43,505 bases of DNA from Verrucomicrobiota bacterium. GTDB taxonomy: Bacteria; Verrucomicrobiota; Verrucomicrobiia; Verrucomicrobiales; DEV007. Both the position numbers and the translations under genes were made by a program. Positions within the stretch are counted from its first letter, which is position 1, and every line of letters begins with the position of its first letter. The DNA is taken from contig JAJRVS010000045.1 of NCBI GenBank assembly GCA_024277195.1, positions 1 through 43,505 on the forward strand. Direction: 5' to 3'. Below are positions 16,952 to 26,235 of this stretch, piece by piece. The notes under the pieces were generated by a model that was not told the DNA's origin, made no database searches, and saw nothing but the letters and a program-made list of their open reading frames with translations.

Positions 16952-18184
16952 TCACTGAACACCTCCCGCACAAATCAAATCCCCCCGGGAATTGCTGCAG
17001 AACACCCGCCCACCCGCTAAAACCGGTGGCGTCCAACAACGCCCACCCAATACCTGCACCCGCTCCTCCAACTCAAACCCGTTCGCCGACACCTTGGCGC
17101 GAATCAATTCCCCGCGTTCAGTCAAAATCAACATTTGATCAGCTGCCACGATCAGCGATCCACAGCCCAGCAACTTTTCAGCTCCCACCCGCCAACGCTC
17201 GGTTCCCGTTTTAAAATCCATGCAAACAAACTCCGTCGGTCGCCCCCGGTGCGCCGTGCCATCAAAACCATACAAGTGTCCCCCCACCCGCACGCTGTTG
17301 TTCATATGATTGCTCATCACCGCCTTTTCGTAAACCGGCTTCAAAACTCCCTGGTGAAAATCAAACAAAGCACAGCCCCTGTCATAACCGCTTGAAATAA
17401 AAACATAACGACCATCCTCTACAATCGGCGTGGTGGCATTGGTATTAAAAGAAGTCTCCCACTTTGCAAACGCCAGGCTTTTGCCATCGACCCTATCCAA
17501 AATAACCAATCCATCCGTTTTTAACACCGCTAGGCATTGCCGCCCGTCCAGCGCCTTGAATGCGCTCGGTGTGCCATAAGCCGGTCGATAGCTTTGACTC
17601 TTCCAGATGACATTACCCGATTTTTTATCCAAACAAAAAGTCGCCCCCGCTTCGATGATCAATTGGTCTTCGATCAGCAAAGGCGAAGCAGAAAAACCCC
17701 ACTCCGGCACTTGTTTCATCCCGGAGGTCTTCATCATATCCACTTTCCAGACAAGCTTTCCCTCCGCTAAAGAATAACACCGCAACTGCCCATCGCGACT
17801 CAAGCTATACACCACCTTTCCATCGATCAGCGGAGTCGCTGCCGGACCTCCGACATGCAGATTGTCCAATAACTCCGCCGCATAAGAATCCGACCACAAC
17901 ACCTTGCCCGTCTTCACATCCAGACACCACACGGTTTCCTTTCCCTCCTGTTTTTCTCCGTTGTGCCCCATGGCCAGCAAACGATCCCCCGCCACCGTCA
18001 TGCTCGAAAAACCGATACCCACCTTTACTCGCCAACTCACCTTGCCCATATCCCCAGCCAACCTTTCAGCTGTGATCCCATTCCTATCCGGTCCCATCCA
18101 GCCCGGCCAATCCGCCGCCAACGATAACGACGACATAAACAAACTCAACTCCACCGCCATCATTAAATAAACACCTGTTTTCAT
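16952..18184 (-). CDS. Secreted PQQ-type beta-propeller protein
   Basis: 410 aa from Met 18184, the start that gives a signal peptide (LMMAVELSLFMSSLSLAA) and the mature start DWPGWMGPDRNGITAE, a hallmark of the PQQ-like repeat proteins of Verrucomicrobia and Planctomycetes. Blades such as WCLDVKTGKVLWS and CLDKKSGNVIW recur; the typical AxDxxTGxxxW pattern is present. No cofactor-binding residues are evident, so it is probably a structural propeller rather than a dehydrogenase. It is divergent from the ceramidase-LamG gene across 102 bp. Confidence 0.85.
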   Translation of the reverse strand: MKTGVYLMMAVELSLFMSSLSLAADWPGWMGPDRNGITAERLAGDMGKVSWRVKVGIGFSSMTVAGDRLLAMGHNGEKQEGKETVWCLDVKTGKVLWSDSYAAELLDNLHVGGPAATPLIDGKVVYSLSRDGQLRCYSLAEGKLVWKVDMMKTSGMKQVPEWGFSASPLLIEDQLIIEAGATFCLDKKSGNVIWKSQSYRPAYGTPSAFKALDGRQCLAVLKTDGLVILDRVDGKSLAFAKWETSFNTNATTPIVEDGRYVFISSGYDRGCALFDFHQGVLKPVYEKAVMSNHMNNSVRVGGHLYGFDGTAHRGRPTEFVCMDFKTGTERWRVGAEKLLGCGSLIVAADQMLILTERGELIRAKVSANGFELEERVQVLGGRCWTPPVLAGGRVFCSNSRGDLICAGGVQ

Positions 18185-18286
18185 CACACACTTCTTTTGA
18201 CCACCTGAGTCTACACCTTTTCCTGCGTATTTTTCAACATAAGTCCATGCAGCTTGTCTATAAAGACTTCCGCTCCCTACCCGTTT

Positions 18287-20416
18287 ATGAAAAAAACATC
18301 CCTCTACCTTCTTACCGTCGCCCTCTTTCTGGTTCCCACCGCCATTAAAGCCGAGAACCCCGCCTTCCAAGCAGGTGCCGCCGTCATCAGCGTGACCCCG
18401 GAGACTTTTCCGGTACTGATCAACGGCAGTATGACCAGTCACAGCGCTGATAAAGTCAAAACCGAGGTCAACGCCCGCGCCCTAGTGCTCGACGACGGCA
18501 ATCCGGCCAACCGCCTCGCCATCGTCATCACCGACTCTTGCATGATGCCGACCAAACTGCTCAACGAAGCCAAAAATCTCGCCGCCAAAACTTGTTCCAT
18601 CGACCCTGATCACATGCTGATCTCGGCCACACATACCCACTCGGCTCCATCCAGTTTTGGCTGCCTCGGCACCGACCCCGATCCAGTTTACCAGAAACTC
18701 TTAGTCAAACGTCTTGCTAAAGCCATCATCGCCGCCGAGAAAAACCTCGAACCCGCCCGCTTCGGTTGGACCGTCGCTCAAGCCCCCGAACACACCGCCC
18801 TGCGGCGCTGGATCCGCCGTCCCGACCGCTTGAAAGTCGACCCATTTGGCAATTTCACCGTGCGTGCCAACATGCACCCCGGTTATCTCAGTGAAGACGC
18901 CACTGGCGAATCCGGTCCCGAGGATCCCGATCTCACCCTCTTGTCCTTCCAATCCAAGGACGGACGCCCGATCGCCGTATTTGCCAATTTCTCCATGCAC
19001 TACTACGGCGACTCGCCCGTCAGCGCCGATTATTTTGGCCTCTTCTCCGAGGGGCTGAAACAAAAACTCGCGCCCAAGGCCGCCCAAGGCCAACCCGACT
19101 TCGTCGGTGCGATGTCCCACGGTGCCAGCGGCGACATCTACAATCGTGACTACTCCAAACCCGCTCCCAAGGAAAAACCCCATGACATCAACAGCTACAC
19201 TGAAGGCCTGCTGAAAATCGCCCTCGATGCCCACGCCAAAATCAAATACCAGGACAACATTTCGCTCAGCATGGCCCAGCGTTTATTGCCCTTGAACTAC
19301 CGCGTGCCTGACAAACAACGGCTAGAATGGGCCCTAGAAGTGCTGGACAAAATGAAAACCGAAGAGCCCAAAACGCTGCAAGAGGTTTATGCCCGCGAAG
19401 CCATCCTGCTGCATGAAAAACAAAAAACCGAACTCATCCTGCAAGCTATCCGTATCGGCGATTTCAGCATCACCACCACCCCCAACGAAACCTACGCCCT
19501 GACCGGTCTCAAACTCAAGGCATCAACCCCACTCGCCGGCAACATGACCATCGAACTCGCTAACGGCGCCGAAGGTTACATCCCGCCACCCGAACAACAC
19601 CCGCTCGGCGGTTATAATACCTGGCCAGCCCGCTCGGCCGGCCTCGAAGTCCAAGCCGAACCCAAAATCGTTGAAACCCTGATCCAATTACAAGAAAGCG
19701 TCGCAGGAAAAACCCGCCGCAACTACGTCGCCTCACGCGGTCCGGCTGCACAAGCCATCGCCAAAAGCCAAGCCGACGCCTGGTGGCGGCTGGATGAATT
19801 TGAAGCGCCGCACGCAATCGATTCCTCACCGAACCACAACGGAGCCCTTTACGAAGCCGGCGTTGTTTTTCACCTCGACGGCCCACGTTCGACCGCTTTT
19901 TGCAAAGACGGCATGCCCAACCGCAGCGCCCACTTTGCCGGTGGCCGCCTGCGCTCACAGATCGCCGGACTAGGCAACGACTACTCCCTCTCCCTATGGA
20001 TCTGGAACGGCATGCCCAACGAGGGACGCCCCTTCACCGGTTGGATGTTTTCCCGTGACAAAGACCATATGCTCGGCACCCAGGGAGACCACCTTGGCAT
20101 CGGTGGCAGTGCTGGAAATACAGGCACACTGGTATTACAACACGGAACAAAAACCCAAGTCGCCGGAAAAAGCGTCATCCCCCGTTGGACCTGGAACCAC
20201 GTCGCCCTGGTGCGCAAAGGCCAACACGTCACGGTTTACCTCAATGGAAAAAAAGAAATCGATACCGACCTGCCCGCTGATTTCCCCGCCAAGTTCGAGC
20301 AAATTTTCATCGGTGGACGCTGTGACAACCAGGACAACTGGGAAGGCCGCCTCGACGAAGTGTCAATTTACAAACGCGCACTGACAGCTGCGGAGGTGAA
20401 AACATTGGCGAAGTGA
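18287..20416 (+). CDS. Secreted neutral-ceramidase-like protein with C-terminal LamG domain
   Basis: 709 aa from Met 18287. Signal peptide at 1-22 (cleavage near IKA-EN). Residues 27-490 resemble the N-terminal domain of neutral/alkaline ceramidases: QAGAAVISVTPE start, ISATHTHSAP (zinc-binding HxH, residues 116 and 118), FANFSMHYYG and HGASGDIY. Residues about 515-709 form a concanavalin/LamG domain (YSLSLWIWNGM, WTWNHVALVRKGQHVTVYLNG, FIGGRCD, GRLDEVSIYKRAL). This suits an exported enzyme acting on a bound glycoconjugate or lipid. Natural substrate unknown. It shares a divergent promoter region with the PQQ propeller protein. Confidence 0.85.
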   Translation: MKKTSLYLLTVALFLVPTAIKAENPAFQAGAAVISVTPETFPVLINGSMTSHSADKVKTEVNARALVLDDGNPANRLAIVITDSCMMPTKLLNEAKNLAAKTCSIDPDHMLISATHTHSAPSSFGCLGTDPDPVYQKLLVKRLAKAIIAAEKNLEPARFGWTVAQAPEHTALRRWIRRPDRLKVDPFGNFTVRANMHPGYLSEDATGESGPEDPDLTLLSFQSKDGRPIAVFANFSMHYYGDSPVSADYFGLFSEGLKQKLAPKAAQGQPDFVGAMSHGASGDIYNRDYSKPAPKEKPHDINSYTEGLLKIALDAHAKIKYQDNISLSMAQRLLPLNYRVPDKQRLEWALEVLDKMKTEEPKTLQEVYAREAILLHEKQKTELILQAIRIGDFSITTTPNETYALTGLKLKASTPLAGNMTIELANGAEGYIPPPEQHPLGGYNTWPARSAGLEVQAEPKIVETLIQLQESVAGKTRRNYVASRGPAAQAIAKSQADAWWRLDEFEAPHAIDSSPNHNGALYEAGVVFHLDGPRSTAFCKDGMPNRSAHFAGGRLRSQIAGLGNDYSLSLWIWNGMPNEGRPFTGWMFSRDKDHMLGTQGDHLGIGGSAGNTGTLVLQHGTKTQVAGKSVIPRWTWNHVALVRKGQHVTVYLNGKKEIDTDLPADFPAKFEQIFIGGRCDNQDNWEGRLDEVSIYKRALTAAEVKTLAK

Positions 20417-20478
20417 TTTTCCAGCCCGCTGTCACTCCTTTCTACTGCCACCTCAATCGCGCTTTTGCCTGCGCTCAT

Positions 20479-20758
20479 GGTGTCGTTTATCGTTTTTTTC
20501 TGACCTCTATGCGTTTCGCCCTTGTAGGGCTGAGAGAATTGGATTTTTTTACCCAGCGCTGCGCACTGGGCTATTTCATTGAACACCGTTGGTGCAAAAA
20601 GACGAAAACAAACTGTCCTGTAAGGACAAAATGTGATAGCCCAGTGCGAAGCGCTGGGGTTAAATCAGTTATATTGCCAGCCCTAAAAGGGCGTAATGAT
20701 GTTGATGGGTGATAAGATAGCTTTCAACAACAATAGCTAACTATTTCGTCTTACACCC
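20479..20758. mobile_element. Second MITE-like copy, inverted relative to 12021-12321
   Basis: The complement of this segment aligns with 12021-12321 through most of its length, including the AGCCCT...AAGGGCG end stems and the CCCAGCGCT...AGTGCGAAGCGCTGG inner stems. The right end 20738-20758 keeps the TACACCC terminus; the left end (GGTGTCG) is shortened by roughly 20 bp and no target duplication is evident. The two copies are about 8.2 kb apart in inverted orientation. This accounts for most of the 405-bp gap between 20417 and 20821. Confidence 0.7.
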
Positions 20759-20821
20759 TGCCCCCCTTTGACCCCACCTTTTTTCTTGCGATTATTTAGT
20801 TTAAATTTGTAGTCTGTCTGG

Positions 20822-21364
20822 GTGATTAAACAAAAAACAAAAAACCTTTTTCTTCTTACAGGATTAATACTTAGCGTACCTGCCTATGCAATCACCACGC
20901 GCTATATCAACAACCATTACTCAGGAATTCGAACAACCTCATCTCTAGAAAAAGCACACACTCGAGCACTCACCTCATTCATGGAAGGTGACAACTTTGG
21001 TGTTTCACGCTTCAAGCGAAGCGTTTACTGGAATGACATGCGCGTATCTTATCGTGACAAGAAATTCGTCTCAAAAACCATCAGTTTAATCGGACTCACC
21101 CCCGAATATGGAGAGCACTATTATCTTGCCAGCCACCCTGACAAAAAGTCCTCACTCTCAAAAAAATCAAACCGCCGCCTCACCTTTCCAGAACTCGAGA
21201 CAATCAAACAGCTACGCAAGCATTCGACCTTTGCCGAAGTCACCCAGGATGAAGAGACTTACATCACACACATCCTCGCTCCTATCCCTGCAAAAAATAA
21301 TGCCTCAAATGCCACGATGTTGAACTCGGCGAATTATTGGGGGCCTTTGATTACCATCTCATAG
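20822..21364 (+). CDS. Secreted protein of unknown function
   Basis: 180 aa from GTG 20822 (no ATG fits the signal peptide better). A signal peptide (KNLFLLTGLILSVPAYA) leaves a mature start ITTRYINNH. The mature part is basic and mixed alpha/beta with no cysteines, no motif I know, and few charged clusters. It has no clear operon partner. Real gene status is supported by the signal peptide and intact length. Confidence 0.6.
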   Translation: MIKQKTKNLFLLTGLILSVPAYAITTRYINNHYSGIRTTSSLEKAHTRALTSFMEGDNFGVSRFKRSVYWNDMRVSYRDKKFVSKTISLIGLTPEYGEHYYLASHPDKKSSLSKKSNRRLTFPELETIKQLRKHSTFAEVTQDEETYITHILAPIPAKNNASNATMLNSANYWGPLITIS

Positions 21365-21469
21365 AGATAGAAGAATAGCCCCTCACCTTCTTCGCCCCTC
21401 CACGACGAACTGAAAAGTCCGCGCTCCTTTGGCCTTTGCTCTTGCTTTCACTGCTAGGCGAAGGCTATA

Positions 21470-21504
21470 TTTTTACCAGCTATGAAAAAAAGAGCTGGTA
21501 AAAA
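21470..21504 (+). promoter_or_regulatory. Hairpin enclosing a start codon
   Basis: TTTTTACCAGCT (21470-21481) and AGCTGGTAAAAA (21493-21504) are a perfect 12-bp inverted repeat with an 11-nt loop. The ATG of the 50-aa ORF at 21482 begins the loop. On the plus strand there is no T-run after the stem, so a terminator is less likely; an mRNA hairpin controlling translation, or a protein binding site, is possible. Confidence 0.4.
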
Positions 21505-21634
21505 AACGACACCTTATGGGATCACCCCTGCCCTCTTCCTCGAACTCGCAGCTCTTGGCGTTTTTTTCGTCCTGGCTTTCATCCAACTATTATTTTTTTC
21601 CACGCTCAATAAAATCATCTCTCTGTTCAACTAA
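21482..21634 (+). CDS. 50-aa single-pass membrane ORF
   Basis: ATG 21482 to TAA 21632-21634, 50 codons. A basic 10-residue start (MKKRAGKKTT) is followed by a hydrophobic segment (LELAALGVFFVLAFIQLLFF, about residues 20-39). It ends 16 bp before the polyphosphate kinase start, so it could be translationally coupled to it. No Shine-Dalgarno is apparent and the start codon sits in a hairpin loop. It may be a real leader or small membrane protein, or chance. No family known. Confidence 0.35.
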   Translation: MKKRAGKKTTPYGITPALFLELAALGVFFVLAFIQLLFFSTLNKIISLFN

Positions 21635-21650
21635 ACCTGCCTCTTTCCCC

Positions 21651-22457
21651 ATGCCATCCAGATACCTCATCAGCCCGGGCTCACCAGCCGACTTTTCTAA
21701 AATCAATACCAAGGACGACAGCCTTTACCCCATCGGCAAGGAACAAGGCAATGCCATGCTGCCTGCTCTCACCACCCGTCTCGGCGAACTGCAAGAGTTG
21801 CTCTACGCCGAGAAAAAACACAAGGTACTGGTCATCCTACAAGCCATCGATGCCGGTGGCAAGGACGGCACCATTCGCAAGGTTTTTGCCGGCACCGACC
21901 CTGCCGGAGTACGGGTAAAATCCTTCAAAAAACCCAGCGAAAACGAACTCGACCGGGACTACCTGTGGCGCATCCACTACCGCGTGCCGCGCAAAGGAAA
22001 AATCGCCATCTTCAACCGCAGCCACTACGAAGACATCCTCGCCGTGCAAGTCAAAAACCTCGCCCCAAAAAGCGTCTGGTCGAAACGTTACGAGCACATC
22101 AACGCCTTTGAAAAAATGCTCAGTGACGAGGGCACCACCATTGTGAAACTCTTCCTCTTGATCTCCAACAAAGAGCAAAAACAACGCCTGCAGGCTCGCC
22201 TCGATGATCCTGAAAAAAATTGGAAATTCAACGTCGACGACCTCGACGATCGCGCCCGCTGGCCCGAATTCATGACCGCCTTTCAGGATATGATCACCCG
22301 CACCAGCACCGATCACGCCCCCTGGCACGTGATCCCTGCCGACCGCAAGTGGCACCGTAATCTGGTGGTGACCCAGCTGATGATCAAAACTCTCGAAGCC
22401 ATGAACATGAACTTCCCCGACATCGATTTTGATCCCGCCAAGATCGTCATCGAATAA
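21651..22457 (+). CDS. ppk2: Polyphosphate kinase 2
   Basis: 268 aa from ATG 21651, where family similarity begins. It transfers phosphate between polyphosphate and nucleoside phosphates. The Walker A-type loop AIDAGGKDG is at residues 65-73 and FNRSHYEDIL, the conserved acidic segment, at 121-130; WKFNVDDLDDRARW and APWHVIPADRKWHRNLVV are further family markers. Length and motif order match PPK2 class enzymes; subclass (nucleoside monophosphate or diphosphate acceptor) cannot be told here. Confidence 0.95.
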   Translation: MPSRYLISPGSPADFSKINTKDDSLYPIGKEQGNAMLPALTTRLGELQELLYAEKKHKVLVILQAIDAGGKDGTIRKVFAGTDPAGVRVKSFKKPSENELDRDYLWRIHYRVPRKGKIAIFNRSHYEDILAVQVKNLAPKSVWSKRYEHINAFEKMLSDEGTTIVKLFLLISNKEQKQRLQARLDDPEKNWKFNVDDLDDRARWPEFMTAFQDMITRTSTDHAPWHVIPADRKWHRNLVVTQLMIKTLEAMNMNFPDIDFDPAKIVIE

Positions 22458-22493
22458 CTTGCCGCCTCGCCCCTTGTCCACTCCACGCCCGTA

Positions 22494-22509
22494 GGTCGGG
22501 CCTCCGACC
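22494..22509. terminator. Hairpin between convergent ppk2 and gspD
   Basis: GGTCGG (22494-22499) and CCGACC (22504-22509) form a 6-bp stem with a GCCT loop. The wider word GTAGGTCGGGCCTCCGAC is one I recall as dispersed in related genomes. It may act as a bidirectional terminator, though no T-run is present. Confidence 0.35.
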
Positions 22510-22520
22510 CGACCACGCCA

Positions 22521-25238
22521 TCAACCATTGCCCGGCACGATGCTCGGCCATTCTGATCGATCAAAAGAATCATTCACCTCCTTGGGGGTTCTTTTTTTGA
22601 ACCAAAGAAACCCCCTTCTCTTTTTCACCTTGGGAGGATTCACCTGAAATGATCGAGCTTGCTCACGGGTCGGTTGCCCCGCTTCAGGAAAACTTCGGGC
22701 AACTTCCTCCCCCACCAAAGTGCGAGCGTCTTCATCACGGCTCGCAGCTTTTAACGATTTTTCATCATCGACAATGGTTGGCTGGATAAAAATCAACAAC
22801 TCCGAACGTTTGTTGCCTCGTCTGGTATTTTTCACCAGATAGCCCAATACCGGAACTCGACTCAAAAATGGCACCCCGGTATCCGCATCATTGTTCTCCT
22901 CGGAAATCAAACCTCCCAAGACGATGGTATGACGATGCGGCACCGTCACCGTGGTATTCAACTCCTGGGTTCCGATGATCGGCACCTCGCTGCCAGCCAC
23001 TATGGTCGTCCCAATCACATTATCATTCACCTGCACAATATCCAAAGTTACCTGATTTTCCCTATTGATCGTCGGCACCACTTCGAGTTTCAAGACCACA
23101 TCCTCAAAATCAATCGTGGTGCGTACCGCCGTGGTATTCACATTATTCGTCGTATCAGACAAACTCTCTCTCGGCACCGGAATTTTCGAACCCGAGGTGA
23201 TCTCTGCCCGCTTACCATTTTGAGTATAAACCACTGGCCGGGACAATACTTTAAAACGATCCGTGCTCTCAAGTGCGGTGATAAACACATCCAGAGAGTC
23301 TCCAAGCTGCCCATAAACATTCAATCCATCTGCTGGGCCAAAGGGCGTGGTCACCACATTACTGCGCAAATCATCCACATTCCGGTTAGTGATCACATCA
23401 CGACGGGAATTGAACAAACTGCTGGCAATGCCCCCGGCTGCCGGGTTTGCTGAATCAAATTGAGTATAACGCTGAAGATAATCAATACCAAACTCTACCC
23501 CCTCCTCCAGCTGCAACTGACCAATCACTGTTGCCAGATAAACCTGTAGGGGTTTGCGATCTAGAATATCAATAATTTTGGAAACCAGCTTCTTGGATTC
23601 ATCTGACCCAATCACAATAATCGCATTGCCATGGCGGTCAGCAATGATCCGCGTTTTGCCCACCAAAACTGAAATAGGAGCCACATCATCCACAGGGAAA
23701 GCCAATTGATCCGCTCTGCCCGAACTGTCAGCCGCATTGCCCTGCACCCGCGTTTGCTGCTGCCTGTTCTGGGTTCCGGTCAAAGCCGATAGCTGTGACG
23801 AAGTGACCGGAGTCGGACGGGTATTGATCTGTCGGCCACCGGGCAAAATCGTCTGCCCCGTTCCTGTATCCTGTAAAATATCGACCACCACCGGCAGAAT
23901 ATCATTAGCTTTCACATAATTCAACGGGCGCTCCAACGCGTCTTCAGAAACCAAGGGTTGATCAAATTCCTTGATCATCTGCAACACATACGCAAGATCC
24001 TGGGGCGATGCGACGACCATGATCCGGTTCAGCCGATCATCAGGAATCAACTGAGCCGCCGGACGTTCCGCCGTGCCGATTCCGTTATTCGCCACCCCTT
24101 GGGTCGAACCTCGAACCAGTTGTCCGCTCGCCGTCCTGACCGTCACCTGCTGGGAGCTCGCTGGGCGATTGGGTTTATTGTTTTTAGTAGCCGTTGCGGC
24201 CTGCACCTTGCCACTCAAAGTCCGCCCGGACTCGCTCATGCGCAGACTTTCCTCCATCCGGGCATCCATCGCCGCTTGAATAATCTGCGACACCACATTC
24301 GCCTCGGCATATTTGATCTTCACAAACTCCGTCATCAGCGGAGCATCTTCCGGCACCACATCGATCAGCTCTTTCAACTTGATAAACTGGCGGATGATCG
24401 ACGCATTTTCTGTGATCAACAAACCCGGGGGCGTAGCGATCGGGGTCACCCGGCCAAACGAATGCAAAGTAACGTGATTGGCAAAAATCGTCGCCAGCTC
24501 CTCCGGATCCATAAAACGAACCCCCATATAATAAGCCACCAAGGTATCTCCATGCGGCAAAGACTCCGGCGTAGTGAACATCAGCAAACCTTCGGTAAAT
24601 GAAGACGCCGGACTTTTTCCCCCTGAAGCCCTCAGTACTTTAACCGTTTTCCCCTCTTCACCCTGAACAAGAACATAACCGTTAGTGATCAGAGAAGCTT
24701 CGATCAAACGTATCGCATCCTCCTTGCTGACCTCCACCGGTGTCACCAGACTGATCTGTGGCCCATCAAAAATAGTGGTATCCTTGATGATCGTCTTTCC
24801 CACCAAGCGCTCGTAAATATTCAAAATATCCGACACCGGATTGAGCGGAAATTGCAAGCTCACCCGATCCCCACCAGGTCGTCGCGAAGTGTCCGGCCGC
24901 CCCCCTCCTATCGGTGGACGCGGGGCTTGATTGTTTGGCTTCGTCTCAGTTGCAGGAGCAGGAACCGTTACGATCGTTTTCCCCTTGGCTTCCGTAGCTT
25001 TCTCCTGCGGTTCTTCTTCGACCTTTTTAACCGCATTCGCCGCCGCTGCCGCCGCTTTCTTGCTTTGAGCCAGAATCTGCAAGTTGCGATTCACTCGGGG
25101 CGCCCTAGCTGTCTGACCACTCGCCACTGCGCCAGTCAAAGCCAAAATACCGCCCAGTAACCAAGCCGCCGCCTGACGCTTGGGATTTCCTCCCAAACGG
25201 TACACCGCTACCTTGAAACTTTTTACACTTACTGCCAT
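22521..25238 (-). CDS. gspD: Type II secretion secretin GspD-like
   Basis: 905 aa. Signal region at the N-terminus, then N-domains: about 130-200 (NPVSDILNIYERLVGKTIIKD) and later segments (PLMTEFVKIKYAEANVVSQIIQAA; DDRLNRIMVVASPQDLAYVLQMIKEFD), followed by the secretin channel domain (about 560-850) with VPVLGYLVKNT near its C-terminal end and GGLISEENND. It forms the outer-membrane gate of a type II system. The start at 25238 has a GGGGAAGA purine-rich sequence about 8 nt upstream. The only apparent partner here is the GspC-like gene directly upstream; other gsp genes are not in the window. Confidence 0.9.
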   Translation of the reverse strand: MAVSVKSFKVAVYRLGGNPKRQAAAWLLGGILALTGAVASGQTARAPRVNRNLQILAQSKKAAAAAANAVKKVEEEPQEKATEAKGKTIVTVPAPATETKPNNQAPRPPIGGGRPDTSRRPGGDRVSLQFPLNPVSDILNIYERLVGKTIIKDTTIFDGPQISLVTPVEVSKEDAIRLIEASLITNGYVLVQGEEGKTVKVLRASGGKSPASSFTEGLLMFTTPESLPHGDTLVAYYMGVRFMDPEELATIFANHVTLHSFGRVTPIATPPGLLITENASIIRQFIKLKELIDVVPEDAPLMTEFVKIKYAEANVVSQIIQAAMDARMEESLRMSESGRTLSGKVQAATATKNNKPNRPASSQQVTVRTASGQLVRGSTQGVANNGIGTAERPAAQLIPDDRLNRIMVVASPQDLAYVLQMIKEFDQPLVSEDALERPLNYVKANDILPVVVDILQDTGTGQTILPGGRQINTRPTPVTSSQLSALTGTQNRQQQTRVQGNAADSSGRADQLAFPVDDVAPISVLVGKTRIIADRHGNAIIVIGSDESKKLVSKIIDILDRKPLQVYLATVIGQLQLEEGVEFGIDYLQRYTQFDSANPAAGGIASSLFNSRRDVITNRNVDDLRSNVVTTPFGPADGLNVYGQLGDSLDVFITALESTDRFKVLSRPVVYTQNGKRAEITSGSKIPVPRESLSDTTNNVNTTAVRTTIDFEDVVLKLEVVPTINRENQVTLDIVQVNDNVIGTTIVAGSEVPIIGTQELNTTVTVPHRHTIVLGGLISEENNDADTGVPFLSRVPVLGYLVKNTRRGNKRSELLIFIQPTIVDDEKSLKAASRDEDARTLVGEEVARSFPEAGQPTREQARSFQVNPPKVKKRRGFLWFKKRTPKEVNDSFDRSEWPSIVPGNG

Positions 25239-25314
25239 GAATTCTTCCCCTAGCTCTTTAACTCATACTACCAACCCGACGCAATTCCTATTTCACAATT
25301 CTTATCCCCAAGCC

Positions 25315-25998
25315 CTACTTGTTGCCCGCCGTTAACCGCTCTACCGCCTGCCCTAACAACGCCCGGCGTTCTTCAGTCGTCATAGCCGGACTCCCCTGCA
25401 TTTTTTTAGTCATGTATTCACGCAATTTACCCCGCTGTTCGTCACTCAAATTTTTTAATTTCGCCATCACCTCAGGCGGCAGCCCTCCATGTTTCCGCCT
25501 GCGCCGTTCACCCTTGCCTTCCTTTTTCTCCCCTCCAGGCCCGGCAGCAGGTTTGGCTTCGCCGGGTTTCAAGCGCGACTCATCAAACCTCACCGTCACC
25601 ACTTCACCTCCCGACAAGGCTATTTTGGCAGCCACTTTTCCCAAATCCTCCCCCTCGTTTATCTCCACCATTTTCCAGCCTTGGGCATTAGGATGCTCTG
25701 AGATCACATAGGTTTCCTTGGTCTCCTTGTTAAGCAAAGTCGCCACCGTTTTTTCATCCACCTTGGCCACCCCTGTCAAAATCAAGGAATCGGATAAATC
25801 CAATGAACGTGTGAACGGCGAATTTTTCATCAATTCACTGAAATCCTTCTTCTCCACCGATGGGGGTAAACCCTCCGAAACAGCTCCTGATGCTGCCCCC
25901 GGCCGCTGGGCATGCAAATGACCGAGCCCCCCCCCAGCTCCTATGCCATATAGAAACAAAGCCCAGGCACGCACCCCTCTTTTACTGAAAAATATCAT
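25315..25998 (-). CDS. GspC-like inner-membrane/periplasmic partner of the secretin
   Basis: 227 aa from Met 25998 (the first 11 residues of the longer frame are dropped). An N-terminal hydrophobic stretch (VRAWALFLYGIGAGGGLGHLHA) precedes SPFTRSLDLSDSLILTGVAKVDEKTVATLL, which resembles the homology region of T2SS GspC. The C-terminal part is a Lys/Arg-rich stretch with a helix (LKNLSDEQRGKLREYMTKKM). It sits 76 bp upstream of gspD on the same strand and likely forms one operon with it. The GspC label is inference from order and homology-region pattern. Confidence 0.6.
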   Translation of the reverse strand: MIFFSKRGVRAWALFLYGIGAGGGLGHLHAQRPGAASGAVSEGLPPSVEKKDFSELMKNSPFTRSLDLSDSLILTGVAKVDEKTVATLLNKETKETYVISEHPNAQGWKMVEINEGEDLGKVAAKIALSGGEVVTVRFDESRLKPGEAKPAAGPGGEKKEGKGERRRRKHGGLPPEVMAKLKNLSDEQRGKLREYMTKKMQGSPAMTTEERRALLGQAVERLTAGNK

Positions 25999-26172
25999 AT
26001 TTGCCCGATCAATTGTCCCCCCGGAAACCATGCAACCCCTGTTACCTTAAAAAGTTCTTCACTAGGAAGAATTAGGTTTTCACACAAATAACCGGCTTCG
26101 TAAAGCTTTCCCTCCACATCTATGAATCTATTTGCCTCAACCTGATCTCTCACTACCCAAGCTGTAGATAAT

Positions 26173-26200
26173 GGAGTTTTTATGAATTTATAAAAACTCC
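26173..26200. promoter_or_regulatory. Perfect 11-bp palindrome upstream of sugar locus
   Basis: GGAGTTTTTAT (26173-26183) and ATAAAAACTCC (26190-26200) with a 6-bp GAATTT centre. It lies 35 bp upstream of the ATG at 26236, where a repressor or activator of the sugar locus could bind. No T-run follows, which argues against a terminator. The binding protein is not in the window. Confidence 0.5.
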
Positions 26201-26235
26201 TTGCAGTGCGGTAATTTTTATTTGATCGTCCTCAC

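Noticed and set aside
20413-20712. Plus-strand 99-codon frame after the ceramidase gene
   Set aside because: It lies almost entirely within the repeat element and has repeat-derived composition.
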